Program-made: the position numbers and the translations under genes | Shown here: piece after piece, positions 1 to 8,747 of the stretch | Numbering within the stretch: the first letter of the stretch is position 1 | Layout: every line of letters begins with the position of its first letter | The notes under the pieces: generated by a model | Database searches by the model: none | What the model was told of the DNA's origin: nothing | Seen by the model: only the letters and a program-made list of their open reading frames with translations | Assembly (NCBI GenBank): GCA_964633205.1 | Contig: CAZWFN010000046.1 | Coordinates: 1 to 40,901, forward strand | DNA length: 40,901 nt | Reading direction: 5' to 3' | From: CAYVQE01 sp964633205 | GTDB taxonomy: Bacteria; Myxococcota; B64-G9

Positions 1-1
1 G

Positions 2-370
2 CTGGGGCGCGGCATGGGCCGCCGGCGCGGCCGCGGGCTGGGCCCGAGCGGTGGCATGGGGCGCGGCATGGGCCGCCGCCACCGCCACGGCCAGCCGCAG
101 CCGGCCGCGGCCGACCTGCTGCCCGGCGAGCAGCTGGAGGCCATCTGCAGCCGGGTCGAGCAGGGCGACGTGGACGGGCTGGGCGAGCTGGTCGAGTTCG
201 TCTCCGCTGACGAGACGCCCGAGATGTACTGCGCCGAGGCGCTGGCGGTACTGCGAACCAAGGCCGGCTCCGACTTCGGCTTCTCCTGCGAGGCCGAACC
301 GGCCGCCAACCGCGAAGCCTGCGCCCGCATGCGGCGGTGGCTGAAGGAAGAACTCTCCACCACCGATTGA
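2..370 (+). CDS. Hypothetical protein, probably 5'-truncated by the window edge
   Basis: The frame is open from the first bases of the window to a TGA at 368-370, so the true start may lie upstream; the first in-window ATG is at 14. The N-terminal part is rich in Gly, Arg and Met with a repeated MGRGMG motif. The remaining 80 or so residues look like an ordinary acidic soluble domain with three cysteines (YCAEA, FSCEA, EACARM) and a charged C-terminal helix. I recognise no family. It faces the minus-strand TPR gene across about 160 bp. The balanced composition of the C-terminal half supports a real gene; the function is unknown. Confidence 0.5.
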   Translation: MGRGMGRRRGRGLGPSGGMGRGMGRRHRHGQPQPAAADLLPGEQLEAICSRVEQGDVDGLGELVEFVSADETPEMYCAEALAVLRTKAGSDFGFSCEAEPAANREACARMRRWLKEELSTTD

Positions 371-533
371 GCCGCGGGACCCCCGGGGACCTCCAAGCCA
401 CCGCGATTGCCACCGGGCTGCTCGACTCACCCCGGAGAGCCTGTGCCCATACGGGGCCGCAGCCGCGATGGGCGCGGTCGAGATCCGAGTCGGTGATCGG
501 ATTGGCGGGTTGGGGTGAGTCGGACGGGCGGGC
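371..533. other. Convergent intergenic spacer with a long-range inverted repeat
   Basis: This spacer lies between two convergent genes. An 11-bp sequence at 423-433 (CGACTCACCCC) is perfectly complementary to 512-522 (GGGGTGAGTCG), enclosing 78 bp. No U-tract follows either arm, so a classical terminator is not shown, but the element could fold in the 3' ends of both transcripts. Confidence 0.4.
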
Positions 534-2711
534 TCAGCGGCGGCGCCGGCGGCGCCGGCGCCGCTGTTTCTTCTCCTTCTTCTGCTTCTCCTGCCACTGC
601 TTCTCCACCTCGTCCACCGTCATGCCCTTGCGCAGCGCGTCGGCCTTGAACAGGTAGGCCTGCTCCTGCTTCTCGCCCTCCTCGCCGCCGAGCTCCTTGA
701 AGATCTTGGCGATGTCCTCGTAGACAGCGGCGATCTTCTCGGGTGGATCGTTGGCCTTGGTCATCATCATGACCGACTTGGCCAGCTTGTCCAGGGCGTT
801 CTCGTAGTTCTCGGCGGCGAAGTAGATCAAGCCCATCTGGTGGTAGATCTCGGGCGTCTCGCCACCGGGCAGCATGACCGCGCCTTCGTACTCCTCGCGG
901 GCCTCGTTGAACAGCTCGCGCCGCTCGTCTTCGCGCTTCTGGTCGTCGGCCGGGATCTTCTCGGCCTTGGCCTGGTAGGCGCGCGCCAGCCAAAAGTGGC
1001 CCTTGGGGTCGAGCTCGTCGACGCTGACGGCCTTCTGGAAGGCCTCCTGGGACCGCTCCAGCTCGTCCATGCGCAGCAGCAGCTCGCCGCGCTTGACGTG
1101 GTAGGCCACCGTGGGCTCGAGCGTCTTCTCGAACTCCTTGAGCTTGTCGACCGCCTCTTCCTGCTGGCCCAGCGCGAACAGGCTCTCGGCCCGGTCGAAG
1201 TAGATGCGCGGCAGCTGGGGGTCGATCTCCAGCGCCTTGGCGAAGGCCTGGCGCGCCGCCGGGCCGTCTTCCTCCAGCGCCGCCAGCCGGCCCTTGAAGT
1301 TCCAGGCCTCGGCGTTGTCGCCGAAGGCGGCCACCGCCTGGTCGGCCCACTTCTCGGCCTCGGCCACGGCTTGGTCCTGCTCGTCGATGGTGGCCAGGGC
1401 GTACTCGCCGCGGATCTGGTATAGCATGCTCATCAGCGGCGGTGAGAACTCCTCGGCCGGATGCTTGTCGCGGTCCACGAAGTCGTCGATGATCTTCTCG
1501 GCCTTGTCCAGGTTCTTGCCGCTCTGGAGGAAGGCGTACGCGCGGCGCAGGTTGCTGAAGACGTGGTCCGGGTTGCGCCGGATGGCGTCCTTGAAGTAGC
1601 GCAGTGCCCGGCCCAGGTTTCCCTCGCGCAGGTAGACGTTGGCGAAGTGGGCCTGGAAGTGGGGGCTGAGGCTCGAGAACTTGGAGGCCCGGCTGAAGTC
1701 CTCGCGCGCCTTCTGCATGTGGCCCAGCGCCAGCTGGGCGTAGGCCCGCGCGCCGAAGACCTCGGCGTTGAGGAAAATGTCCTTCTTCTCGATCGCCCGG
1801 TTGACGACCTCGGTGAGCATTTTTACCGCTCGCTCGGCCTGGCCGTCGGCCACCTGGAGCAGGCTGTCGAGGCTGTAGCGCTCGGAGACGAGCAGCTCCT
1901 CGTCCTTCATCCAGGCCAACAGCTTCTCGATGTCCGCCCGCCGATCGTGCTGGGCGTGGTTGCGGTACAGGCGCGCGTGGACCTGGGACTTGTAGATGCT
2001 GGCCTGCTCGTTGTCGTCGTCGAGCGCCAGCGCCTTGTCCAGCCGCTGCTCGGCCGCGAGCAGATCGTCGAAGTTGTCGCGTGGGATCAGCTTGCTGGCT
2101 TCCTTGACGTGGTCGCGCACCTCGGTGACCACCTGGACATGGTGGTCGTACCAGAACAGGAAGCCGACCATCGCCGCCAGCACCACCAACAGCTGCAGGC
2201 CGGCACGCCACAAGGGCTTGGGCGGGAGCTTGGTGTTGTGCACCTGCCGCGGCGGCCAGTCGTGCTCGGGCTGGCCGTTGGCCGAGTCGAGCTTGGGCAG
2301 CTTCTCGTCCAGCGATTCCAGCAGCGCCCGGGTGTGGCTGTCGCCGGGGGCGATCTCGAGCGCCCGGGTCAGCTCGCCGATGGCCTTCTGCTCCTGCTGG
2401 CGCTCGAGGTAGATCTCGCCGAGCGTCCGGTGGGCCACCGAGTCGTCGGGCTTGCCGCGCAGCACCTTGCGCAGCTCTTGCTCGGCGCGGGCATCGTCGT
2501 AGTTGTGGTAGTACGCCATGGCCAAGGCCAGCTGCCCTTCGGGAACCTGGGGCGCTCGCTTGAGCCCTTCGCGGCATACCTGGATCGCCTGCACCGGCAG
2601 ATCGCGCTCGATGTAGGCTTTGGCCAGATGGACGAAGTTGCTCGGGTCCGCCTTGAAGTCGGACTCCAGCCTGTCGATGTCCACTGCGGCATTCGATTTC
2701 GCCTCGGCCAT
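534..2711 (-). CDS. Membrane-anchored TPR-repeat protein with poly-Arg tail
   Basis: This is a 725-residue tetratricopeptide-repeat protein, likely a scaffold for protein interactions. The ATG at 2711 is chosen because GGAGGACAGG sits just before it; the longer open frame to 2795 has no such site. Residues 15-145 form TPR units (for example AHRTLGEIYLERQQEQKAIG), one transmembrane helix spans about 169-188 (GLQLLVVLAAMVGFLFWY), and a second long TPR array follows to about 690. The topology is therefore probably cytoplasmic TPRs, one helix, then a large periplasmic TPR domain (inferred). The C-terminus is Lys/Glu/Gln-rich and ends in nine consecutive arginines. It is divergent from the cyclase gene and shares its promoter region. 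The partner is unknown. Confidence 0.85.
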   Translation of the reverse strand: MAEAKSNAAVDIDRLESDFKADPSNFVHLAKAYIERDLPVQAIQVCREGLKRAPQVPEGQLALAMAYYHNYDDARAEQELRKVLRGKPDDSVAHRTLGEIYLERQQEQKAIGELTRALEIAPGDSHTRALLESLDEKLPKLDSANGQPEHDWPPRQVHNTKLPPKPLWRAGLQLLVVLAAMVGFLFWYDHHVQVVTEVRDHVKEASKLIPRDNFDDLLAAEQRLDKALALDDDNEQASIYKSQVHARLYRNHAQHDRRADIEKLLAWMKDEELLVSERYSLDSLLQVADGQAERAVKMLTEVVNRAIEKKDIFLNAEVFGARAYAQLALGHMQKAREDFSRASKFSSLSPHFQAHFANVYLREGNLGRALRYFKDAIRRNPDHVFSNLRRAYAFLQSGKNLDKAEKIIDDFVDRDKHPAEEFSPPLMSMLYQIRGEYALATIDEQDQAVAEAEKWADQAVAAFGDNAEAWNFKGRLAALEEDGPAARQAFAKALEIDPQLPRIYFDRAESLFALGQQEEAVDKLKEFEKTLEPTVAYHVKRGELLLRMDELERSQEAFQKAVSVDELDPKGHFWLARAYQAKAEKIPADDQKREDERRELFNEAREEYEGAVMLPGGETPEIYHQMGLIYFAAENYENALDKLAKSVMMMTKANDPPEKIAAVYEDIAKIFKELGGEEGEKQEQAYLFKADALRKGMTVDEVEKQWQEKQKKEKKQRRRRRRRRR

Positions 2712-2766
2712 CCTGTCCTCCGGCGCAAATGGCTGGTAACTCTGGCTGAACCTGTATGTGGAGAAC

Positions 2767-2795
2767 CGAATAGCAAAGGCGACAGGTGCTGTCAA
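2767..2795 (-). promoter_or_regulatory. Promoter candidate for the TPR gene
   Basis: On the minus strand a perfect -35 TTGACA (2790-2795) is followed after exactly 17 bp by TATTCG (2767-2772). The -10 matches the consensus weakly. The position, about 55 bp upstream of the chosen ATG, fits. Confidence 0.45.
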
Positions 2796-2812
2796 GCAAA
2801 GACGCCTCGGGT

Positions 2813-2841
2813 TTGACGCGGCCGCCGCTTGGCGGTAGCCT
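2813..2841 (+). promoter_or_regulatory. Promoter candidate for the cyclase cluster
   Basis: TTGACG (2813-2818), a 17-bp spacer and TAGCCT (2836-2841) precede the cyclase ATG at 2879, giving a leader of about 30 nt. It lies back to back with the TPR promoter candidate. The -10 is weak, but the TAnnnT form recurs upstream of other genes here. Confidence 0.4.
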
Positions 2842-2878
2842 CCGGGATCGATCCCCGCGGACGCTTGGAGATGGGCCC

Positions 2879-5260
2879 ATGCGCAGACGGCTTTTTCGGC
2901 TGACAGGTTTCCGGCTCGGAATCCTGTTGACCTTGCTCTTCTGTCTGGTCAAGGTGCTGGTCGACCTGCGCGGACCGGGTCAGTTCATGGTCTTGCAGTT
3001 CCTGGACAACATCGAAAACACCTTGTTGGACATGAAGTTCCGCGCCCGGGGCTACCCGACCAGCCCGGAGGAGGTGGAGCGTTTCCGCGATTCCGCCCAC
3101 GTGGTCATCTGCGCGGTGGACGAGAAGAGCATCCGCATGCCGGATCTGGGCATGTGGCCTTGGCGGCGTGCGGCCAGCGCCCGGCTGATCGAGCAGCTCG
3201 AGCGCTGCGGGGCCGAGGTGATCGGCTTCGACGTGGTCTACTCCGAGCCCGACGCCTCCCGGGTGGCCCCGGTGATCGCGCAAATCGCCGAGCGCTACCT
3301 GCAGCGCGATGAGCCCGATCCGGCCTTTGCCCAGTACCTGAAACGGACCCTGGCGGCGGTGCAGGGCGACCGCCAGCTGGCCGCGGTGCTGGAGCAGACC
3401 GACAACGTGGTGCTGGGCTACTTCTTCTTCACCACCGAGGAGGAGATCCGGCATCTGGATCGCGAGGAGGTCATCGACCAGGGCATGGACAGCATCGGCT
3501 TCGGCACCATCGGCTACATCAAGAAGCACCCCCGGGTCGACCTGGCCGAGGTCTACCCGCGGGCGCTCGGGGTACGGGCCAACCTGCCGTTGTTCACCGA
3601 CGCGGTCGAGTACTACGGTTTTTTCAACCAGCTGGCCGACGAGGATCGCATCTATCGGCGGGTGCCGATGCTGTTCGCCTACCGGCGCTCGGCCGCGCCG
3701 GGGCAGCAGCGGCCGATGGCCGACGTGTTCCCCTCGCTGTCGCTGCAGGTGCTGTCGCTGTACTACGGCCAGCCCGTCAACCTGTACGCCTTCACCCACG
3801 ACGGTGAGACCTTCCTGCCCCATTACACCGGCCTGTATATCGGCCCCATCGGGCCGCCGACCGACGAGCACATCGCCATCCCGGTCGAGTCCGCGGGGCG
3901 CTTCCGGCTCAACTTCTACGGCCCCAAGCAGACCTTCCGCCACGTGTCGGCCGGCGACATCATCCACGGCGAGCCCGCGGCCTGTCGGGCGGTGGCCGAC
4001 AAGGTGGTGCTGGTGGGCGTGACCACCATGGGCATCTACGATCTGCGGCCGATGCCCTACGAGTCCAACTATCCCGGGGTCGAGCTGCACGCCACCGCGG
4101 TCGAGAACGTCATCCGGGGCGACTTCCTGTCGCGGCCCTACGCCTTCGGCTGGCTCGAGGCCGGCTTCATGCTGCTGATCGGGCTGGGGTTCAGCTGGCT
4201 GCTCAACCGGTTCCGCCTGACCACCGGGCTGATCATCACGCTGCTGGTCTGGGCGGCGGTGATGGCGGTCGATTTCGCCATCCTGTTCCCGGCCGGCATC
4301 TGGGCCCAGACCGTCCCCCTGGCGGCCCAGATCATCGTGTTGTTCCTGGCCATCGCGGTCTGGCGTTACGTCACCGAGGAGCGCCAGAAGCGCGAGACGC
4401 GGCGGGCCTTCCAGTTCTACCTGTCCAAGGACGTCATCGACGCCGTGCTCAAGGACACCACCAAGCTGGGCCTGGGCGGCGAGCGGCGCGAGCTGACCGT
4501 GCTGTTTTCCGACATCCGGGGTTTCACCACCATCTCCGAGGGGCTGGCGCCCGAGGACCTGACCGCGCTGCTCAACGAGTACCTGACCCCGATGACCGAT
4601 CTGGTGTTCGCGCACCGCGGCACGCTCGACAAGTACATGGGCGATGCCATCATGGCTTTCTACGGCGCCCCGATCGCCTTCGCCGACCACCCCCACGCCG
4701 CCTGCCACACGGCGTTGGAGATGATGTCCGTGCTGGCCGAACTGCGCCAGGGCTGGCGCCAGCGGGACCTGCCCGAGATCGACATCGGCATCGGCATCAA
4801 CACCGGCGTGATGTCGGTGGGCAACATGGGCTCGGTCAACCGCTTCGACTATACGGTGATGGGCGATCACGTCAACCTGGGCTCGCGGCTCGAAGGGCTG
4901 AACAAGCAGTACGGCTCGCACGTCATCGTCAGCGAGTTCACCCGGGCGGCCATCGGCGACGCCTTCACCTGCCGCGAGCTGGACTCGGTGGCCGTCAAGG
5001 GCAAGCAGGAGCCGGTGCACATCTTCGAGCTGCTGCACGCCGGGCCGCCCACCGGGCAGGACGCCTGGATCGCCGAGTTCGACGCGGCGCTGGCGGCATA
5101 CCGCGCCCAGCGCTGGTTCGATGCCATCGCCGGGTTCAAGGCCCTGGCCGAGGCCCGCGGTGACGGGCCGGCGCGCATCTTCATCGAGCGCTGTCGCCAG
5201 ATGCACGCCGCCCCGCCGGGAGAGGGTTGGGACGGGGTGTTCCGGATGAAGACCAAGTGA
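2879..5260 (+). CDS. CHASE2-domain class III adenylate cyclase
   Basis: A 793-residue membrane receptor cyclase predicted to make cAMP from ATP. The start at 2879 has GGAG 8 nt upstream. Order: TM helix about 8-30, extracytoplasmic CHASE2 sensor about 40-390, three TM helices about 420-500, then the cyclase catalytic domain about 540-730. Catalytic features are intact: metal-binding Asp545 (LFSDIRGF) and Asp589 (YMGDAIM), the adenine-type Lys585 (LDKYMGD), and Asn666/Arg670 (VNLGSRLE). The LDK lysine argues for ATP over GTP. The signal sensed by CHASE2 is unknown. A Crp-like protein and a class II phosphodiesterase-like protein lie downstream on the same strand, so this enzyme probably feeds that circuit. 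The domain call is firm; the substrate is inferred. Confidence 0.92.
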   Translation: MRRRLFRLTGFRLGILLTLLFCLVKVLVDLRGPGQFMVLQFLDNIENTLLDMKFRARGYPTSPEEVERFRDSAHVVICAVDEKSIRMPDLGMWPWRRAASARLIEQLERCGAEVIGFDVVYSEPDASRVAPVIAQIAERYLQRDEPDPAFAQYLKRTLAAVQGDRQLAAVLEQTDNVVLGYFFFTTEEEIRHLDREEVIDQGMDSIGFGTIGYIKKHPRVDLAEVYPRALGVRANLPLFTDAVEYYGFFNQLADEDRIYRRVPMLFAYRRSAAPGQQRPMADVFPSLSLQVLSLYYGQPVNLYAFTHDGETFLPHYTGLYIGPIGPPTDEHIAIPVESAGRFRLNFYGPKQTFRHVSAGDIIHGEPAACRAVADKVVLVGVTTMGIYDLRPMPYESNYPGVELHATAVENVIRGDFLSRPYAFGWLEAGFMLLIGLGFSWLLNRFRLTTGLIITLLVWAAVMAVDFAILFPAGIWAQTVPLAAQIIVLFLAIAVWRYVTEERQKRETRRAFQFYLSKDVIDAVLKDTTKLGLGGERRELTVLFSDIRGFTTISEGLAPEDLTALLNEYLTPMTDLVFAHRGTLDKYMGDAIMAFYGAPIAFADHPHAACHTALEMMSVLAELRQGWRQRDLPEIDIGIGINTGVMSVGNMGSVNRFDYTVMGDHVNLGSRLEGLNKQYGSHVIVSEFTRAAIGDAFTCRELDSVAVKGKQEPVHIFELLHAGPPTGQDAWIAEFDAALAAYRAQRWFDAIAGFKALAEARGDGPARIFIERCRQMHAAPPGEGWDGVFRMKTK

Positions 5261-5407
5261 GGGGGCCGTGGCGATCCGATCGGTGGAGCCGCAGGGCCGG
5301 GCCGCCACGGCCGAGCACAACCGAGAGACCGTCCAGCGGATCCAGGTCGAGGGGGTCCGTCCGACCGAAGTTGCCCAGGGAGCTTCGGTCCGAGACCGGG
5401 GAGGCGG

Positions 5408-7168
5408 ATGATGGCGAAGCGATCGACGGCGAAGGGCTCGACGGCGGGGCCGAGCCGGTCCGGCGGCCGCGGCAGTCGCCGGGCAAAGCGGCGGGATGCG
5501 GATGCGCCGGAGACCCTGCGGGCCGAAAACCGCCACCTGCGCGACGAGCTCGAACTCTACCGCCTGCTGGGCGACTTCGAGGCCGCCGGCTTCAGCCTCG
5601 ATCGCCTGCTGGGTCGCTTCCTGCAACGGGTGATGCGGTTGGTGGGCACCCGGGCCGGCACCGTGTTCGCCCTCGACGCGGAGACCGATGAGCTGGTCTT
5701 TCAGGTGGTGCGCGGCGAGGCCCGCGCCCGGCTCAAGGGCCGGCGGATGCCGCTCGACCGCGGCATCGCCGGCTGGGTGGCCCGCACCGGCCGGCCGCGA
5801 TTGGTGCGCGACGTGCGCCGCGACGAGCGTTGGTGGCCCGAGGTGGCCGAGCTGGTGGGCTACCCGACCAAGGACGTGCTGGCCGTGCCGCTGCGCGCGC
5901 GCACCGGGCGGCTGGTGGGCGTGGTCGAGCTGCTCAACAAGCAAGACCATGCCGGCTTCGACCGCGCCGACCGCGACTACCTGGTCGCGCTGTCGAGCTC
6001 GGTCGGCACCCTGCTCGACAACGCCCGGCTGTTGGCCGAGAGCCAACAGCGCAACCTGCAGCTCGAGCTGTTGGCCGAGGTGAGCGCGCTGATCAATTCG
6101 TCCCTCGAGCCGGAGGCGGTGCAGCGGCGGTCGCTGGCGGCGGCCATCCGGCTGGTCGCCGCCGAGGCCGGCTCGTTGCTGTTGCGCGACGAGCACACCG
6201 GCGAGCTGTACTTTCAGACGGTGGTCGGTGCCCGCGCGCGCCAGGTGCGCCGGGCCCGGTTGGCGCCCGGTGAAGGCATCGCCGGCTGGGTGATCGAGCA
6301 CGACCGGCCGCAGCTGGTCCACGACTGCCGGGCCGACGCGCGCTGGAGCCCGCGGGTCGACCGCAAGAGCTGCTTTCAGACACGCAATCTGATCTGCGTG
6401 CCGGTGCGCCACAAGGGGCGGGTGGTCGGGGCGCTGCAAGCCTTGAACAAGAAGAAGGGCCGCTTCGACGCCGACGATCTGGACATGCTGACCGCACTGG
6501 CCGATCAGGTGGCCACCGCCTTGGCCAACGCCCGACTCTACGAGCAGCTGCAGGCCACCCTGTACCAGACCAGCGAAGCCCTGGCCGAGTCGATCGAGGT
6601 GCGCGACGCCTATACCGGCGGCCATACGCGGCGGGTGGTCGAGCTGTCGCTGGCCATCGCCCGGCGCCTGAGGCTGCCCGACGAAGAGCTGGAACGCCTG
6701 CGCTTGGCCGCCATCCTGCACGACATCGGCAAGATCGGCGTCGACGATCAAGTCCTGCGCAAGCCCGGCCGGCTCGAGGGCGACGAGGTGCGCCAGATGA
6801 AGCGGCACCCGCTGCTGGGCGAGGAGATCCTGGAGCATATCGGCTACCTGGCCCCGGCGCTGCCGGGCATTCGTTCCCACCACGAACGCCACGATGGCCG
6901 GGGCTACCCGGACGGGTTGGCCGACGACACCATCCCCCTGATCGCCCGCGTCATCGCAGTGGCCGACACCTACGACGCCATGACCTCGGACCGGCCCTAC
7001 CGCCGCGGGCTGGACGCGGCCGTCGCCGCCGAGGAGATCCGCTCCTGTGCCGGCTCCCAGTTCGACCCCCGGGTGGCGCGCGCCTTCGCCCGCGCCTACC
7101 GCGCCGGCGAGATCGGGCCGCGGTCGAAGGCCGCCCGCGGCCGCCGGCGCGGCAGGAGGTCGAATTGA
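5408..7168 (+). CDS. GAF-GAF-HD-GYP phosphodiesterase (c-di-GMP)
   Basis: A soluble 586-residue regulator. A basic N-terminus and short coiled coil (about 35-55) lead into GAF1 (about 60-200), GAF2 (about 230-380) and an HD-GYP domain (about 390-570). The HD-GYP signature is complete: HD at 438-439 in HDIGKIG, and HHERHDGRGYP from 491, so c-di-GMP hydrolysis is expected. GAF domains commonly bind cyclic nucleotides or other small ligands; both here resemble each other (GIAGWV motif in each). GGGGAGG precedes the ATG at 5408; a second ATG at 5411 is equally possible. It lies between the cyclase (147 bp upstream) and the Crp-like gene (90 bp downstream). Control of c-di-GMP breakdown by cAMP through a GAF domain is an attractive but unproven idea. 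Confidence 0.9.
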   Translation: MMAKRSTAKGSTAGPSRSGGRGSRRAKRRDADAPETLRAENRHLRDELELYRLLGDFEAAGFSLDRLLGRFLQRVMRLVGTRAGTVFALDAETDELVFQVVRGEARARLKGRRMPLDRGIAGWVARTGRPRLVRDVRRDERWWPEVAELVGYPTKDVLAVPLRARTGRLVGVVELLNKQDHAGFDRADRDYLVALSSSVGTLLDNARLLAESQQRNLQLELLAEVSALINSSLEPEAVQRRSLAAAIRLVAAEAGSLLLRDEHTGELYFQTVVGARARQVRRARLAPGEGIAGWVIEHDRPQLVHDCRADARWSPRVDRKSCFQTRNLICVPVRHKGRVVGALQALNKKKGRFDADDLDMLTALADQVATALANARLYEQLQATLYQTSEALAESIEVRDAYTGGHTRRVVELSLAIARRLRLPDEELERLRLAAILHDIGKIGVDDQVLRKPGRLEGDEVRQMKRHPLLGEEILEHIGYLAPALPGIRSHHERHDGRGYPDGLADDTIPLIARVIAVADTYDAMTSDRPYRRGLDAAVAAEEIRSCAGSQFDPRVARAFARAYRAGEIGPRSKAARGRRRGRRSN

Positions 7169-7193
7169 CAGCAATGTGGTATTCTGCTACCGA
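7165..7193 (+). promoter_or_regulatory. Weak internal promoter candidate before the Crp-like gene
   Basis: TTGACA (7165-7170) overlaps the HD-GYP stop codon; 17 bp later is TACCGA (7188-7193), a poor -10. If real, the regulator gene can be transcribed separately from the upstream enzymes. Confidence 0.3.
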
Positions 7194-7258
7194 GGTCGCT
7201 GGGTGGAACGGCCGCCGGGGCCCAGACGGCCCCGGCCCCGCCCGCTTGGAGGACACCG

Positions 7259-7909
7259 TTGGAAGGTGACAGGCTCTTCGACCGCTTCGGCCGGGAGTTC
7301 CCCGAGGGAACGGTGATCTTCCGCGAGGGTGACGTGGGCAACGAGATGTACGTCATCCAGTCGGGCAAGGTGAACATCACCAAGCGCTCCCGGGATGTGG
7401 AGAAGGTGCTGGTCACGCTCGGGCCAGGGGCCTTCTTCGGCGAGATGGCCATCATCAACAACAAACCGCGCTCGGCCTCGGCGGTGGTGGTCGATGCGGC
7501 CCGGTTGCTGGTCATCGGTCCCAAGACCTTCGACGCCATGATCCGGGGCAACACCGAGATCGCGGTGCGCATGATCAAGATCCTGGCCCAACGGCTGCAG
7601 ACGGCCGACGAGCAGATCGAAAATCTGATGATCAAGGACGCCAACTCGCGGGTGGTCCACTTCTTGACACACCTGGCCAGCAAGGGCAAGCAGGTCGCCG
7701 GGGGCACGCTGGTCGAGATCGCCCCCGATGCTCTGGCGACCAAGATCGGCTTGCAGACGCGCGAGGTCGAGGAGGTGCTGGCCAAGCTGCTGCGGGCGCG
7801 CTTGATCCGCGAGCACGAGGTGGAGGGGGGCTTTCTGATCCACGACGTGAACCGCCTGCGCGAGTTCCTCGAGTTCCTCGAGATGAAGGAGAAGTTCGGG
7901 GACATCTGA
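7259..7909 (+). CDS. Crp/Fnr-family cyclic-nucleotide-binding regulator
   Basis: A 216-residue protein with an N-terminal cNMP-binding beta-roll (about 10-110), a long dimer helix (about 90-125) and a C-terminal winged helix (about 130-205, TKIGLQTREVEEVLAKL as the likely helix-turn-helix). The phosphate-binding cassette has FGE at 60-62 and Arg71-Ser72 (NNKPRSASA), the residues that hold the cyclic phosphate in cAMP-binding relatives. The Fnr-type N-terminal cysteine cluster is absent. The start is a TTG, favoured by GGAGGA 4 nt upstream and by alignment with the family N-terminus. It is the obvious effector for the cyclase 2 kb upstream and is followed after 33 bp by a phosphodiesterase-like gene. 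The family is sure; cAMP as ligand is inferred. Confidence 0.9.
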   Translation: MEGDRLFDRFGREFPEGTVIFREGDVGNEMYVIQSGKVNITKRSRDVEKVLVTLGPGAFFGEMAIINNKPRSASAVVVDAARLLVIGPKTFDAMIRGNTEIAVRMIKILAQRLQTADEQIENLMIKDANSRVVHFLTHLASKGKQVAGGTLVEIAPDALATKIGLQTREVEEVLAKLLRARLIREHEVEGGFLIHDVNRLREFLEFLEMKEKFGDI

Positions 7910-7942
7910 TCCCCGGGTTCCGCGCGGCAGAACGGATCGCTT

Positions 7943-8728
7943 GTGGTCGGCATGGGGCGTCCAGTCCAAATTCGGGTGTTGGGCACCGAGACGGCCAGGG
8001 AGGCCGGGTTCTTCGCCCCCAGCCTGCTGGTCGGCCAGCACGTATTGCTCGATGCCGGCTCCTTCGGGGCCGCGCTGACGGTGGCCGAGCAGCGGCGGAT
8101 CGACCACGTGGTGCTCAGCCACGCCCACCACGATCACGTCAAGGACCTGGCCGAGTTCGCCGACCTGGTGATCGCCGATCGCAAGCGTCCGGTCCAGGTG
8201 CACGCCAGCCGCGAGACGCTGCGGGTCTTGCGCGAGCACCTGTTCAACAACCGCCTGTGGCCCGATTTCTTCTCCTTGCCCAGCCCCGAGAACGCGGTGC
8301 TGGCGGCGGTGCCCTTCGAGCCGCGCAAGCCCTTTACGGCGGCCGGTCTGCAGGTGCGGGCCATCCCGGTCAACCACCCGGTCGAGACCATGGGCTTCAT
8401 CGTGCGCACCCCGGACGGCTCCTTCGTCTACTCGGGCGACACCGGTCCGACCGAGGAGCTGTGGCGCGTGGCCAACCGCCTGCGCCGGCTGAAGCTGTTG
8501 CTGATCGAGACCAAGTTCCCGAACGAGCTGCAGTTGGTGGCCGACGCCGCCGGCCACCTGACGCCGCGGACGCTGGCGGCCGAGCTGCGCAAGATCCGGG
8601 CCCCCGGCGTACCGGTGGTGCTCTACCACCTCAAACCGGATCGCCGGCGGGCGGTGAAACGCCAGATCCGGGCGCTGGGCGACGAGCGGCTGCGCATCAT
8701 GCACGCCGGCGATCGCTATCGCCTGTGA
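7943..8728 (+). CDS. MBL-fold hydrolase, possible class II cAMP phosphodiesterase
   Basis: A 261-residue metallo-beta-lactamase-fold protein. Metal ligands are visible: His60-x-His62-x-Asp64-His65 (SHAHHDHV), His145 (NHPVET), the Asp in SGDTG near residue 168, and a late His in LYHLKPD. The fold also covers hydrolases of many other substrates. I favour a class II 3',5'-cyclic-nucleotide phosphodiesterase because of the compact HxHxDH arrangement, the NHPVETMGF segment and above all the position right after a cyclase and a cNMP-binding regulator. The start is GTG 7943 or ATG 7952; neither has a clear ribosome site. folC follows after 19 bp. The fold is sure; the substrate is moderately supported. 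Confidence 0.75.
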   Translation: MVGMGRPVQIRVLGTETAREAGFFAPSLLVGQHVLLDAGSFGAALTVAEQRRIDHVVLSHAHHDHVKDLAEFADLVIADRKRPVQVHASRETLRVLREHLFNNRLWPDFFSLPSPENAVLAAVPFEPRKPFTAAGLQVRAIPVNHPVETMGFIVRTPDGSFVYSGDTGPTEELWRVANRLRRLKLLLIETKFPNELQLVADAAGHLTPRTLAAELRKIRAPGVPVVLYHLKPDRRRAVKRQIRALGDERLRIMHAGDRYRL

Positions 8729-8747
8729 GCCAGCGCTGCGGACCCCG

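Noticed and set aside
2792..7174. A 1460-residue minus-strand open frame covering the cyclase and HD-GYP genes
   Set aside because: It is antisense to two genes with intact catalytic motifs; its Gln/Ala/Gly/Val-rich, low-complexity translation is a high-GC codon-position artefact.
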